From Faeciplasma gallinarum (GTDB taxonomy: Bacteria > Bacillota > Clostridia > Oscillospirales > Ruminococcaceae): a DNA stretch of 35,169 nucleotides. Below are positions 17,222-25,572 of the stretch, one piece after another. Where the stretch lies: assembly GCA_018711085.1 (NCBI GenBank), contig DVIR01000024.1, positions 1 to 35,169 of the forward strand, in the 5' to 3' direction. The position numbers and the translations under genes are program-made. The notes under the pieces were generated by a model. The model was not told the origin of the DNA and ran no database searches. It saw only the letters and a program-made list of their open reading frames with translations. How positions within the stretch are numbered: the first letter of the stretch is position 1; each line of letters begins with the position of its first letter.

Positions 17222-17897
17222 ATTTGAAAAAAAGATAGGATACACATTCAAAAACAAAGATCTTTTGTTTGAAGCGCTCACTCATTCGTCCTATGCCAAC
17301 GAATCAAAACACCGCTATCGCTCAAACGAAAGGCTTGAGTTTTTGGGCGATTCGGTTTTGTCGATAGTTGTTTCGGAGTATCTTTTTGAGACGTATACAA
17401 ACTATCCCGAAGGAGAGCTGAGCAAGACAAGGGCTACCCTTGTGTGCGAAAAGACGCTTGCAGCCTTTGCAAGAAAGATAGATTTAGGCGAGTATATAGT
17501 ATTCGGAAAGGGCGAGCTACAAAACGGCGGAAAAGAACGCCCATCTATACTTTCCGATGCGTTTGAGGCGGTGATAGCCGCAATATACCTCGACGGCGGT
17601 TTGGAAGCTGCAAGAAAGCACATTATGAAGTTTTTGCCCAAAGACGTAAAGGAAGCCGTGGCAAAGGCGTATGACGACTACAAAACAATACTTCAGGAAA
17701 TCATTCAGAAAAACCCCGAGGAAGCTGTTGAATATAAGCTTGTGTCGGAGTCCGGACCGGATCACAACAAATCGTTCACCGTTCAGGTGCTGTTAAACTC
17801 AAACGTCATAGGAGAGGGAACTGCAAGCTCCAAAAAGCATGCCGAGCAGCTTGCGGCAAAGCAGGCGCTTGAGCTGATGGGTGCCGTTCATGAGTAA
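17205..17897 (+). CDS. rnc: Ribonuclease III
   Basis: RNase III cleaves double-stranded RNA, including rRNA precursors. The nuclease domain carries the signature NERLEFLGDSVLSIVVSEYLF-type block (about residues 40-60), GELSKTRA and ILSDAFEAVIAAIYLD with the metal-binding D/E residues. The double-stranded RNA-binding domain follows from DYKTILQEIIQ to KKHAEQLAAKQAL. I place the start at ATG 17205 (230 residues, the usual length); AGGAG at 17188-17192 is 12 nt away. GTG 17196 is an alternative that adds three residues. The longer frame from 17154 would add an unsupported N-terminus. It overlaps plsX by 17 nt and the next gene by 8 nt. Confidence 0.95.
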   Translation: MDRLNEFEKKIGYTFKNKDLLFEALTHSSYANESKHRYRSNERLEFLGDSVLSIVVSEYLFETYTNYPEGELSKTRATLVCEKTLAAFARKIDLGEYIVFGKGELQNGGKERPSILSDAFEAVIAAIYLDGGLEAARKHIMKFLPKDVKEAVAKAYDDYKTILQEIIQKNPEEAVEYKLVSESGPDHNKSFTVQVLLNSNVIGEGTASSKKHAEQLAAKQALELMGAVHE

Positions 17898-18903
17898 GCA
17901 CGCTAATTTGTCTATATTCGTGCCGCATGTCGGCTGCCCTCATAAATGCTCGTTTTGCAACCAAAACACAATAACCGGCTCGTCTGACATCCCGCACGCT
18001 GCCGACGTAAAAGCTGTCTGCGAACAGGCAATTTCCGAAGGGGTAGACCCTAAAGAAACCGAAATTGCTTTTTTCGGAGGAAGCTTTACTGCCGTCCCAA
18101 GGGCATATATGCTTGAGCTGCTCGAAGCTGCCAGGGAGTATGTAAAAAAGGGCTTTTCGGGCGTGCGCCTTTCAACCCGCCCCGACGCCATAACCCCTGA
18201 GATTCTTGGCATACTTAAAAAATACGGCGTCACATCAATTGAGCTTGGCGCACAGTCGATGTGTGACGATGTGCTTTCGGCAAACGAACGCGGGCACACC
18301 GCAAAAGACGTATCGGATGCCTCAAAGCTTATAAAGGACTACGGTTTCAGCCTGGGACTTCAGATGATGGTCGGACTGTATAAATCGACGCCCGAAAAAG
18401 ATATATACACCGCAAAAAAGCTTATAGAGCTTGAGCCGTCAGAGGTGAGAATATACCCTGTGGTGGTGCTTGAAAATACCAAGCTCGGCGAGCTGTATAA
18501 GTCAGGCGAGTATAAGACGTACAGCCTTGAAACGGGCGTAGAGGTGTGCGCCACGCTTTTAGACATGTTTGAGCGCGAAAATATAAGGGTGATAAAGTTA
18601 GGACTTCATGCGTCGTGCGACGTTGAGCATGATATGCTGGGCGGCATATATCATCCGGCGCTGAGAGAGCTGTGCGAAGGCATAAGATTCAGACGCTGCA
18701 TGGAGCGGCTTGCCGCCGACTCGGGCGTCAGGGATCGCTGCACGTTTTTAGTGAACCCGAGGGACTTGTCAAAGGCTTTGGGTCAGCACAGATGCAATAT
18801 AGTTTATTTTAAATCAAAGGGAATTGACGTGACGGTAAAGCCTGATGCTAAGGTTGCAAAGGGCGTCGTGCTGTCAGATACGGAGGGCGGAAGTTGTACT
18901 TAA
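17890..18903 (+). CDS. Radical SAM protein, Elp3-like
   Basis: This 337-residue protein has the 4Fe-4S radical-SAM motif C-x3-C-x2-C in GCPHKCSFCNQ near the N-terminus, followed by FFGGSFTAVPRAYM, RLSTRPDAI, SIELGAQSMCDDVL and GLQMMVGLY, as in the Elp3/MiaB-like radical-SAM group. The C-terminal acetyltransferase domain of true Elp3 is absent. Clostridia commonly carry such a gene between rnc and smc; its substrate is not established and I do not assign one. The start is ATG 17890, inside the last codons of rnc. The stop lies 10 nt inside smc. The family is secure and the function unknown. Confidence 0.88.
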   Translation: MSKHANLSIFVPHVGCPHKCSFCNQNTITGSSDIPHAADVKAVCEQAISEGVDPKETEIAFFGGSFTAVPRAYMLELLEAAREYVKKGFSGVRLSTRPDAITPEILGILKKYGVTSIELGAQSMCDDVLSANERGHTAKDVSDASKLIKDYGFSLGLQMMVGLYKSTPEKDIYTAKKLIELEPSEVRIYPVVVLENTKLGELYKSGEYKTYSLETGVEVCATLLDMFERENIRVIKLGLHASCDVEHDMLGGIYHPALRELCEGIRFRRCMERLAADSGVRDRCTFLVNPRDLSKALGQHRCNIVYFKSKGIDVTVKPDAKVAKGVVLSDTEGGSCT

Positions 18904-21900
18904 AATCACTTGAGCTGCACGGCTTTAAATCCTTTCCCGATAAAACTGTTTTGGAGTTCGGAAAGGGACTTACGGCTGTCGTCGGCCCCAACGGAAGCGG
19001 AAAGAGCAATATAGGCGATGCTGTTCGCTGGGTTTTAGGTGAGCAGTCGTCAAAGACTTTGCGCGGCGGAAAGATGGAAGACGTAATATTCGGCGGCACT
19101 GCTCTCAGAAAACCTGTGAGCTTTGCATCCGTCACCCTCAACATATCCAACGAGGACCGCACACTTGAGATCGACTCTGACAATGTCAGCATCATGCGAA
19201 GGCTGTGGCGAAACGGCGAAAGCGAATACCTGATAAACGGCGCACAGGTCAGATTGAAGGACGTGCTTGAGCTGTTTATGGACACCGGCTTAGGACGCGA
19301 CGGCTATTCAATAATAGGCCAGGGAAGAGTTGCGGACATAGTCGGCTCAAAGTCAAACGAGCGCCGCGAAATATTTGAAGAAGCTGCGGGAATATCAAAG
19401 TTCAGATATAAAAAAGAGGAAGCTCAAAGAAAGCTTGCCTCGGCGGAGGACAACATACTTCGCTTAAAGGATATACTTTCAGAGCTTGAGGGACGTGTCG
19501 AGCCGCTGAGAATACAGTCGGAAAAGGCAAAGAAGTACCTCGAGCTTGCATCGCGCAGAAAAACACTCGAAATTTCCGTTTGGGTTTACAACCTTGAGGC
19601 CACAAAGGCTGCGCTTGCAGACCTTGAAAACAAGCTGCTCGTTTCAAACGGCGAGTATGAGATGCTGTCTAATGAGATAGATGCCCTTGAGGATAAGGCG
19701 CAGGAGCTTGCTGCAAAGCGTCGACAGTGCGATGCAGCGGCAGACGACTATCGGGCGAGAATTTCCGCCTTGAACGAGTCAAACGCCACCGCAGCAGCGG
19801 ACATAGCCGTTTATAACAACAATATAAAGCACTACAGCGAGCAGATTTCCGATATTAAGCAAAGAAAAGAGCAGCTTTTAAAGTCCGAGTCGGAGACATG
19901 GTCGGCAATAAACGCAAAGCAGGATGAAATATCCGCAATAGAAAACGGCAAAAAAGAGCTTTCGGCGGAGGTTTGCGAGCTTGAAACAAAGCTTGCAAAG
20001 CTCACTGATGAAGCGGACAAGTTCTCGGAACAGATGTCCGGATTTTCCGATCAGCTGAATAAGCTGTACATAAAGCGCTCAGAGCTTAGGTTTGCATCCG
20101 AAAATGCGGCGGCGACAGCTGCCGAAGCAAAGGAGCGCTCAAAAGAATGCGAGAGCCTTGTCGGCAGCGCGGAGCAGGGCCTTGAAAGCGCCGAAGCGGA
20201 ACTTAGCGACGTTGTCGGCGGCATGGCTGATGTTGAAAAGGCGATATCGGAGCATCAAAATAAGCTTGCCGGATTTAATATGCTGCTGCAAAAGAAATCG
20301 GAGCAGTTAAAAGCCGCAACGGCAGAGTATAACGAGTCGGAAGTGAGCATAGGCAGCACCGTATCGCGCAGACAGATGCTCATGGAGCTTGAAAAGAGCA
20401 TGGAGGGCTTTTCGGGCAGCGTAAAGAGCATAGTTTCAGCGGGAAGGTCGGGACGACTTCGCGGCATACGAGGCGCTGTTGCGGGACTTATATCGGTAGA
20501 GCCTAAGTACAGCCTTGCAATAGAGACGGCTCTCGGAATGGGGCTTCAAAATATCGTAGTCGATAACGAGGAGTGCGCAAAGGCCGGAATACGCTATTTA
20601 AAGAGCACAAACGGCGGAAGAGCGACGTTTTTGCCGCTCACATCCGTAAAAGTCTCAGATTCGCGCTCGCTTGCCGTTAAAGAAAAAGGCCTTGAGATGG
20701 CTGGGGGATATGTCGGCGCAGCAAGTGAGCTTGTTTCGTGCGACGATGAGTACAAGGACATAGTCAGCTACCTTTTGGGAAGAATAGCTATTGCGGAGGA
20801 CATAGATCTCGCGGCAAACATAGCAAAAAAATATGGCTATAAGTTCAAGATAGTAACCCTCGACGGACAGGTGATAAACGCCGGCGGATCCTTTACCGGC
20901 GGCAGCTCATCGAGGCCGGCGGGTATGCTTTCGAGGAAAAACGAAATAGACGAGCTTTCAAGAACACTTGAACATGCCGAAAAGAAAAACAAGCTGTTAA
21001 AAGACAGACTGTCATCCCTTACAGCCGAAACGCAAAAGCTCGGCTTTGACGTAGAGGGCGAAAAGGACGCCGTGTCAAGCGCGGAAGCGGATAAGATAAG
21101 GTTTGACGGCGAGAAAAAGCGCATAGAGCTTGTGATTGAGCAGCAAAAGGCGAGAATTTCAGAGCTGAAAAAACAGCGCGAGGAAAGCGAACGCACCGTG
21201 CTTGAGGCACAAAAGACCATCTCGGACAGCGAGAAAGAGCTTACGGACGTGAACGGCGAAATTTCACGCCTTGAGGAGCTTGTCAACAGCGCAAGCGAAA
21301 AGAGCGGACAGTCAAAAAACCTCCGTGCCGAGCTTTCAAACGAAATATCGGACAAGCGTTTAAAGCTTGTGGAACTCGGCAAGGATATAGAAGCGGCACA
21401 GCTTTATATTTCGTCTTTGAAGGACGGCATGGAAAGCTCAAAGACAGCCGCTGCCGAGTACGATAAAAAGATGCAGGAGCTTGGCGCGCTGCTTGATACG
21501 GAGAAAGAAAACATAAAGGATCGCACCGAGGGCGTGGAGTCGGCAAAAGCCACAATAACCACGCTTGAAGCGAGAATCAAGCAGGAAATCGCAGCGTCGA
21601 TTGAAAACGAAAGGCTTGAAAACGAAACACGCCGTGATCAAAAGACAAGACTTGAGCGCAGGGAACAGACATCCTCAGAGGTATCAAGGCTCACCGAAAA
21701 GACCAACAGCCTTCGTGCCGACAGCGAGTCTGTAATAAGTCAGCTGTGGGAGTCGTATAACATGACTGCCGCGGAGGCTGCCGATGATGCCGTAAAGCTT
21801 GAGGATATCGGCGAGGCTCGGAAAAACCTCAACGAGCTTAAAAGCAAGATAAGGGCTTTAGGCTCGGTGAATACAGACGCCATAGACGAGTATAAGGATG

Positions 21901-22475
21901 TTTCTCAAAGATACGAGTTTTTGTCGGGACAGCTTGGGGATGTACTCAAGTCAAAATCGGAGCTTGAGCGCCTTATAGGCGATCTGACAAAGAACATGCG
22001 GGATATATTCTCGGACAGCTTCGCAAAGATAAATGAGAACTTTAAAAAGACATTTGTAGAGCTGTTCGGCGGCGGCACGGGCGAGCTGAAGCTGACTGAT
22101 CCGGACAATGTTTTGGAGTCGGGCATAGAGATCAACGTCGCGCCTCCGGGAAAGGTAATAAAAAATCTTTCGCTTTTGTCCGGCGGAGAGCAGGCTTTTG
22201 TTGCAATCGCAATATATTTTGCTATACTTAAATTAAGGCCGTCGCCTTTTTGCATACTCGATGAGATTGAGGCGGCGCTCGACGACGTAAACGTAACAAG
22301 GTATGCGCAGTACTTAAGAAACTTCACCGACACCACTCAGTTTATATTGATAACGCACCGCCGCGGAACAATGGAAGAGGCGGATGTGCTTTACGGCGTT
22401 ACAATGCAGGAAAAAGGCGTTTCAAAGCTTTTAAAGATGGACGTGTCGGACGCATCGTTTACGGAAGATAACTAA
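18894..22475 (+). CDS. smc: Chromosome segregation ATPase SMC
   Basis: SMC forms the ring-shaped condensin core with ScpA and ScpB. The 1193-residue protein has an N-terminal Walker A (VVGPNGSGKSNIGDAVRW, about residue 31). Long coiled coil follows, then a hinge domain around residues 515-650 (LRGIRGAVAGLISVE..., GGRATFLPL), then more coiled coil. The ABC signature is SLLSGGEQAFVAI, with Walker B PFCILDEIEAALDD near the C-terminus. The start is TTG 18894, giving the canonical M-Y-L-K-S-L-E-L-H-G-F-K-S-F; GGAGG at 18882-18886 is 7 nt upstream. It overlaps the radical-SAM gene by 10 nt. SMC-FtsY order is conserved in Firmicutes. Confidence 0.98.
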   Translation: MYLKSLELHGFKSFPDKTVLEFGKGLTAVVGPNGSGKSNIGDAVRWVLGEQSSKTLRGGKMEDVIFGGTALRKPVSFASVTLNISNEDRTLEIDSDNVSIMRRLWRNGESEYLINGAQVRLKDVLELFMDTGLGRDGYSIIGQGRVADIVGSKSNERREIFEEAAGISKFRYKKEEAQRKLASAEDNILRLKDILSELEGRVEPLRIQSEKAKKYLELASRRKTLEISVWVYNLEATKAALADLENKLLVSNGEYEMLSNEIDALEDKAQELAAKRRQCDAAADDYRARISALNESNATAAADIAVYNNNIKHYSEQISDIKQRKEQLLKSESETWSAINAKQDEISAIENGKKELSAEVCELETKLAKLTDEADKFSEQMSGFSDQLNKLYIKRSELRFASENAAATAAEAKERSKECESLVGSAEQGLESAEAELSDVVGGMADVEKAISEHQNKLAGFNMLLQKKSEQLKAATAEYNESEVSIGSTVSRRQMLMELEKSMEGFSGSVKSIVSAGRSGRLRGIRGAVAGLISVEPKYSLAIETALGMGLQNIVVDNEECAKAGIRYLKSTNGGRATFLPLTSVKVSDSRSLAVKEKGLEMAGGYVGAASELVSCDDEYKDIVSYLLGRIAIAEDIDLAANIAKKYGYKFKIVTLDGQVINAGGSFTGGSSSRPAGMLSRKNEIDELSRTLEHAEKKNKLLKDRLSSLTAETQKLGFDVEGEKDAVSSAEADKIRFDGEKKRIELVIEQQKARISELKKQREESERTVLEAQKTISDSEKELTDVNGEISRLEELVNSASEKSGQSKNLRAELSNEISDKRLKLVELGKDIEAAQLYISSLKDGMESSKTAAAEYDKKMQELGALLDTEKENIKDRTEGVESAKATITTLEARIKQEIAASIENERLENETRRDQKTRLERREQTSSEVSRLTEKTNSLRADSESVISQLWESYNMTAAEAADDAVKLEDIGEARKNLNELKSKIRALGSVNTDAIDEYKDVSQRYEFLSGQLGDVLKSKSELERLIGDLTKNMRDIFSDSFAKINENFKKTFVELFGGGTGELKLTDPDNVLESGIEINVAPPGKVIKNLSLLSGGEQAFVAIAIYFAILKLRPSPFCILDEIEAALDDVNVTRYAQYLRNFTDTTQFILITHRRGTMEEADVLYGVTMQEKGVSKLLKMDVSDASFTEDN

Positions 22476-22491
22476 AAGGAGACAGTGATAT

Positions 22492-23394
22492 ATGGGGTTT
22501 TTCGATAAGCTGAAAGCGGGACTTTCAAAGACAAAATCGAGCCTTGTGGAGGGCATAAATTCCCTTCTTTCAGGCTCAAAGGCTATAGATGACGACTTTT
22601 ACGACGAGCTTGAAGAGACGCTCATTCTTTCAGACCTCGGCCTTAAAACGTCGGAGGATATAGTCAGCAAGCTCCGCGCCAAGGTAAAGGCTGAAAAAAT
22701 ATCCGACCCAGACGCCGTAAAGCAGGCGATAAAGGACATAATAGCCGATATGTTGGGCGAGGATAAGCCGCTTGATTTGTCTACAAAGCCGTCTGTAATA
22801 CTTGTAATAGGCGTGAACGGAGCCGGCAAAACCACTACCATAGGCAAGCTCGCATATAAGCTCATAAACGAGGGCAAAAAGGTGCTTGTAGCTGCTGCCG
22901 ATACGTTCAGAGCCGCCGCAATAGACCAGCTTCAGGTGTGGTGCGACAGAGCCGGCGCGGATATAATCAAGCACAGCGAAGGCTCCGACCCCGCATCGGT
23001 GGTGTATGACGCGATGGACGCCGCAAAGTCAAGAGATGTTGACGTGGTTATAGTGGACACTGCGGGAAGGCTTCACACAAAGAAAAACCTCATGCAGGAG
23101 CTGTCCAAAATATCAAAGATAGTTCACACAAAGGCCGAGGGATGCTCTTTGGAAGTGCTCATAGCGCTCGATGCGACTACCGGTCAAAACGCTGTAAATC
23201 AGGCGAGGGAGTTTAACGAGGTTGCAGACATAACCGGAATCATTCTTACAAAGCTTGACAGCACGTCTAAGGGCGGAATAGTCATACCCATATCAAACGA
23301 GCTGAACATACCGGTAAAGCTTATAACCGTCGGTGAAAAGATAGAGGATATACAGCCGTTTTCGGCTAAGGATTTTGCAAACGCTCTGTTTTAG
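22492..23394 (+). CDS. ftsY: Signal recognition particle receptor FtsY
   Basis: FtsY is the membrane-associated SRP receptor GTPase. This 300-residue version has a short acidic-poor N-terminal part, then the NG domain. Visible motifs are G1 GVNGAGKTTTIGKLA (about 107), DTFRAAAIDQLQVW, G3 DTAGRLHTKKNLMQEL (about 189), ATTGQNAVNQA, G4 TKLDSTSKGG (about 253) and the ending IEDIQPFSAKDFANALF. AAGGAG at 22475-22480 precedes the ATG, 16 nt after smc. The absence of a long acidic A-domain is usual in Firmicutes. Secure call. Confidence 0.97.
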   Translation: MGFFDKLKAGLSKTKSSLVEGINSLLSGSKAIDDDFYDELEETLILSDLGLKTSEDIVSKLRAKVKAEKISDPDAVKQAIKDIIADMLGEDKPLDLSTKPSVILVIGVNGAGKTTTIGKLAYKLINEGKKVLVAAADTFRAAAIDQLQVWCDRAGADIIKHSEGSDPASVVYDAMDAAKSRDVDVVIVDTAGRLHTKKNLMQELSKISKIVHTKAEGCSLEVLIALDATTGQNAVNQAREFNEVADITGIILTKLDSTSKGGIVIPISNELNIPVKLITVGEKIEDIQPFSAKDFANALF

Positions 23395-23417
23395 AGCTGA
23401 TAAGGAAAGAGGCAGCG

Positions 23418-24005
23418 ATGGATCTTATACTTGCGTCAAATAACAAGGACAAGTTAAAGGAAGTAAAAAGAATACTTTCCCCCTACGGCTTTAACGTAAA
23501 GTCGCAAAGCGAGGCGGGAATACATCTTGAGGCGGAGGAAACCGGCACGACGTTTGCCGAAAACTCCGCAATAAAGGCAAAAGCCCTTTACGATATAATA
23601 CATAAGCCTGTGATAGCTGATGATTCGGGGCTTGAGGTGGACGCTTTGGGAAAGGAGCCTGGCGTTTATTCGGCGCGATACGGCGGCGAAGGCGTGGACG
23701 ATATAGGCAGGTGCTATCTTGTCTTGAACAAGCTTGAGGGCGTGCCCGATTCAAAGAGAACCGCAAGGTTTGTCTGCGTCATAACCTATATAGACGAAAA
23801 CGGCGAAATGACGCAGTTTGACGGAAAAATAGAGGGCAGAATAGGCTATGAGAGAATAGGGGATAACGGGTTCGGATACGACCCCATATTTGTAGTCGGG
23901 GACAGAACCCTCGCTCAGTATTCCGAAGATGAGAAGAACGCGGTGAGCCATCGCGGCGAGGCGCTCAGAAAGCTTGAGGAATATTTAAAGACAAAAATAA
24001 GGTAA
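23418..24005 (+). CDS. rdgB: XTP/dITP diphosphatase (HAM1/RdgB family)
   Basis: This enzyme hydrolyses non-canonical purine nucleotides (dITP, XTP) to keep them out of DNA. The 195-residue protein begins LILASNNKDKLKEVKRIL, then FAENSAIKAKALYD, VIADDSGLEVDALGKEPGVYSARYG, GRIGYERIGDNGFGYDPIFV and the C-terminal SHRGEALRKLEEYL, all diagnostic of the family. AAGAGG at 23407-23412 serves as its site. It sits between ftsY and yhbY in a compact + strand run. Confidence 0.95.
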   Translation: MDLILASNNKDKLKEVKRILSPYGFNVKSQSEAGIHLEAEETGTTFAENSAIKAKALYDIIHKPVIADDSGLEVDALGKEPGVYSARYGGEGVDDIGRCYLVLNKLEGVPDSKRTARFVCVITYIDENGEMTQFDGKIEGRIGYERIGDNGFGYDPIFVVGDRTLAQYSEDEKNAVSHRGEALRKLEEYLKTKIR

Positions 24006-24021
24006 CGAAAGGCGGATGTGA

Positions 24022-24315
24022 ATGCTTACTTCAAAGCAGCGCGCATACCTCAAGAGCATAGCGGCAGGACTTGAGCCGGTGTTCCAGATAGGAAAGGGCG
24101 GCATAAACGACGCCCAGGTTGCGCAGATAGACGATTATTTAAGGGCGCATGAGATAATTAAAATAAAATGCCTTGACAATTCGCTGTACACATCGGCGGA
24201 GGCCGCAAGGGAAATAGCCGAGAGAATCGGCGCGGAAGTTGTGATAACCATAGGCTCAAAGGCTGTGCTGTATAAGCGCAACCCCGAAAAGCCGGTAATA
24301 GATGTGAACGTGTAA
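24022..24315 (+). CDS. yhbY: Ribosome assembly RNA-binding protein YhbY (CRM domain)
   Basis: The 97-residue protein is a stand-alone CRM domain: MLTSKQRAYLKSIAAGLEPV, the loop IGKGGIND (equivalent of the G-x-x-G RNA-binding loop), then IKIKCLDN and IGSKAVLYKRNP. Homologues associate with pre-50S particles. It begins 16 nt after the pyrophosphatase gene and ends 3 nt before nadD-yqeK, implying co-transcription. AAAGGCGG (24007-24014) precedes it. Confidence 0.93.
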   Translation: MLTSKQRAYLKSIAAGLEPVFQIGKGGINDAQVAQIDDYLRAHEIIKIKCLDNSLYTSAEAAREIAERIGAEVVITIGSKAVLYKRNPEKPVIDVNV

Positions 24316-24318
24316 GCC

Positions 24319-25512
24319 ATGAGAATTGTCATATTCGGCGGAACGTTTAATCCCATACACAACGGGCACATGAAAGTAATAAAATCCGCCGTTAAACTGC
24401 TTTCGCCCGACAGATTTATATTGATGCCCGCACATATCCCGCCGCACAAGTCGGCTAAGGACCTCGTTTCTGATGTACACAGGATAAACATGTGCCGCGA
24501 GGCGGTCAAGGACATTGCCGGCGTTGAAGTCAGCGATTACGAGATGCAGCTTGGCGGAAAGAGCTATACCGTAAACACTTTAGAGCACTTCAGGACGGAA
24601 CATCCGGACGACGAGCTGTGTTTTCTCATGGGAAGCGACATGTTGAAAAGCTTTTCCGGATGGTTTCATGCTGACAGGATAATGGAGCTTGCATCTTTGG
24701 CGGTGTTTGCAAGAAATCCCGAAGACGCAAAAACAATAGACCGTGACGCAGATGAGATAGTTAGAAAGCGCGGCGGAAAGTGCGTCGTTCTCGACTGCAC
24801 GCCTTCTGTCGTGTCCTCAACAGATATAAGGGCAAGGCTTATGGCGTATTCAAATGCCGACGGCTTTATTCCCAAGTGCGTGGGAGACTATATACGCAAA
24901 AACAATCTATATAAATTTGACAGATCGAAGTATACTAAGTATGTAAGCTACCTTCAAAAGAACCTGTCGGAAAAACGCTTTAGGCATTCTGTGAATGTCG
25001 CAAACGAGGCGCTCAGACTTGCGGTCGTGTATGACTGCGACAGGGACAGAGCTTATGAGGCGGGGCTTTTGCACGATACCTGCAAGGAAATACCCTACGA
25101 CAAGCAGCTTGAGCTTGTCAAGAGAAGCAGCTCGTTTGTAGACGAGGTGGAGCTTGCAGCCCCTAAAACATACCACGGAATAGCTGCATCGGTGTATTTA
25201 AAAGAGCATTTCGGAATAGACGACGAGGAAATACTGTCCGCCATAAGATATCACACCGTTGCCAAAAAGGGCATGACACTGCTTGAAAAAATAATATATA
25301 TAGCGGATCTGATATCTGTTGAAAGAGACTTTGACGACGTCGATTACATAAGGGAGTGCACATACCGCGATATAAACATAGGCATGTATGAGGCACTGAA
25401 GTTTTCCGTCAGCTACTCTTGCACGCACGTGAGAACGATACCCTTGTGTACTCTTGAAGCGTATAACGAATATACGCTGTACAAGCTCTGTCACGATAAA
25501 AAGAACGGCTGA
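24319..25512 (+). CDS. nadD: Fused nicotinate-nucleotide adenylyltransferase / YqeK HD hydrolase
   Basis: This single 397-residue frame joins two enzymes that are usually separate neighbouring genes. Residues 1 to about 198 are NadD: VIFGGTFNPIHNGHM, FILMPAHIPPHK, FLMGSDMLKSFSGWF and the adenylyl-binding CTPSVVSSTDIRARL. This half makes NaAD from nicotinate mononucleotide and ATP. Residues about 205-397 are a YqeK-type HD domain with FRHSVNVANEA, AGLLHDTCKEI, TYHGIAASVYL and RYHTVAKKGMT; this family hydrolyses diadenosine tetraphosphate. There is no stop or start between them. The gene lies 3 nt after yhbY. Fusions of this kind are known in some Firmicutes. Both halves keep their key residues. 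Confidence 0.94.
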   Translation: MRIVIFGGTFNPIHNGHMKVIKSAVKLLSPDRFILMPAHIPPHKSAKDLVSDVHRINMCREAVKDIAGVEVSDYEMQLGGKSYTVNTLEHFRTEHPDDELCFLMGSDMLKSFSGWFHADRIMELASLAVFARNPEDAKTIDRDADEIVRKRGGKCVVLDCTPSVVSSTDIRARLMAYSNADGFIPKCVGDYIRKNNLYKFDRSKYTKYVSYLQKNLSEKRFRHSVNVANEALRLAVVYDCDRDRAYEAGLLHDTCKEIPYDKQLELVKRSSSFVDEVELAAPKTYHGIAASVYLKEHFGIDDEEILSAIRYHTVAKKGMTLLEKIIYIADLISVERDFDDVDYIRECTYRDINIGMYEALKFSVSYSCTHVRTIPLCTLEAYNEYTLYKLCHDKKNG

Positions 25513-25572
25513 ATATCTTAGCGTAATTTCTATGAGATAAAGGATGCATCGCCCTTTCAGGTATTATGCTTA

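Noticed and set aside
20837..21382. Antisense frame of 181 codons opposite smc
   Set aside because: Ser/Phe-rich composition is the expected complement of coiled-coil Glu/Lys codons. The smc frame is unambiguous.
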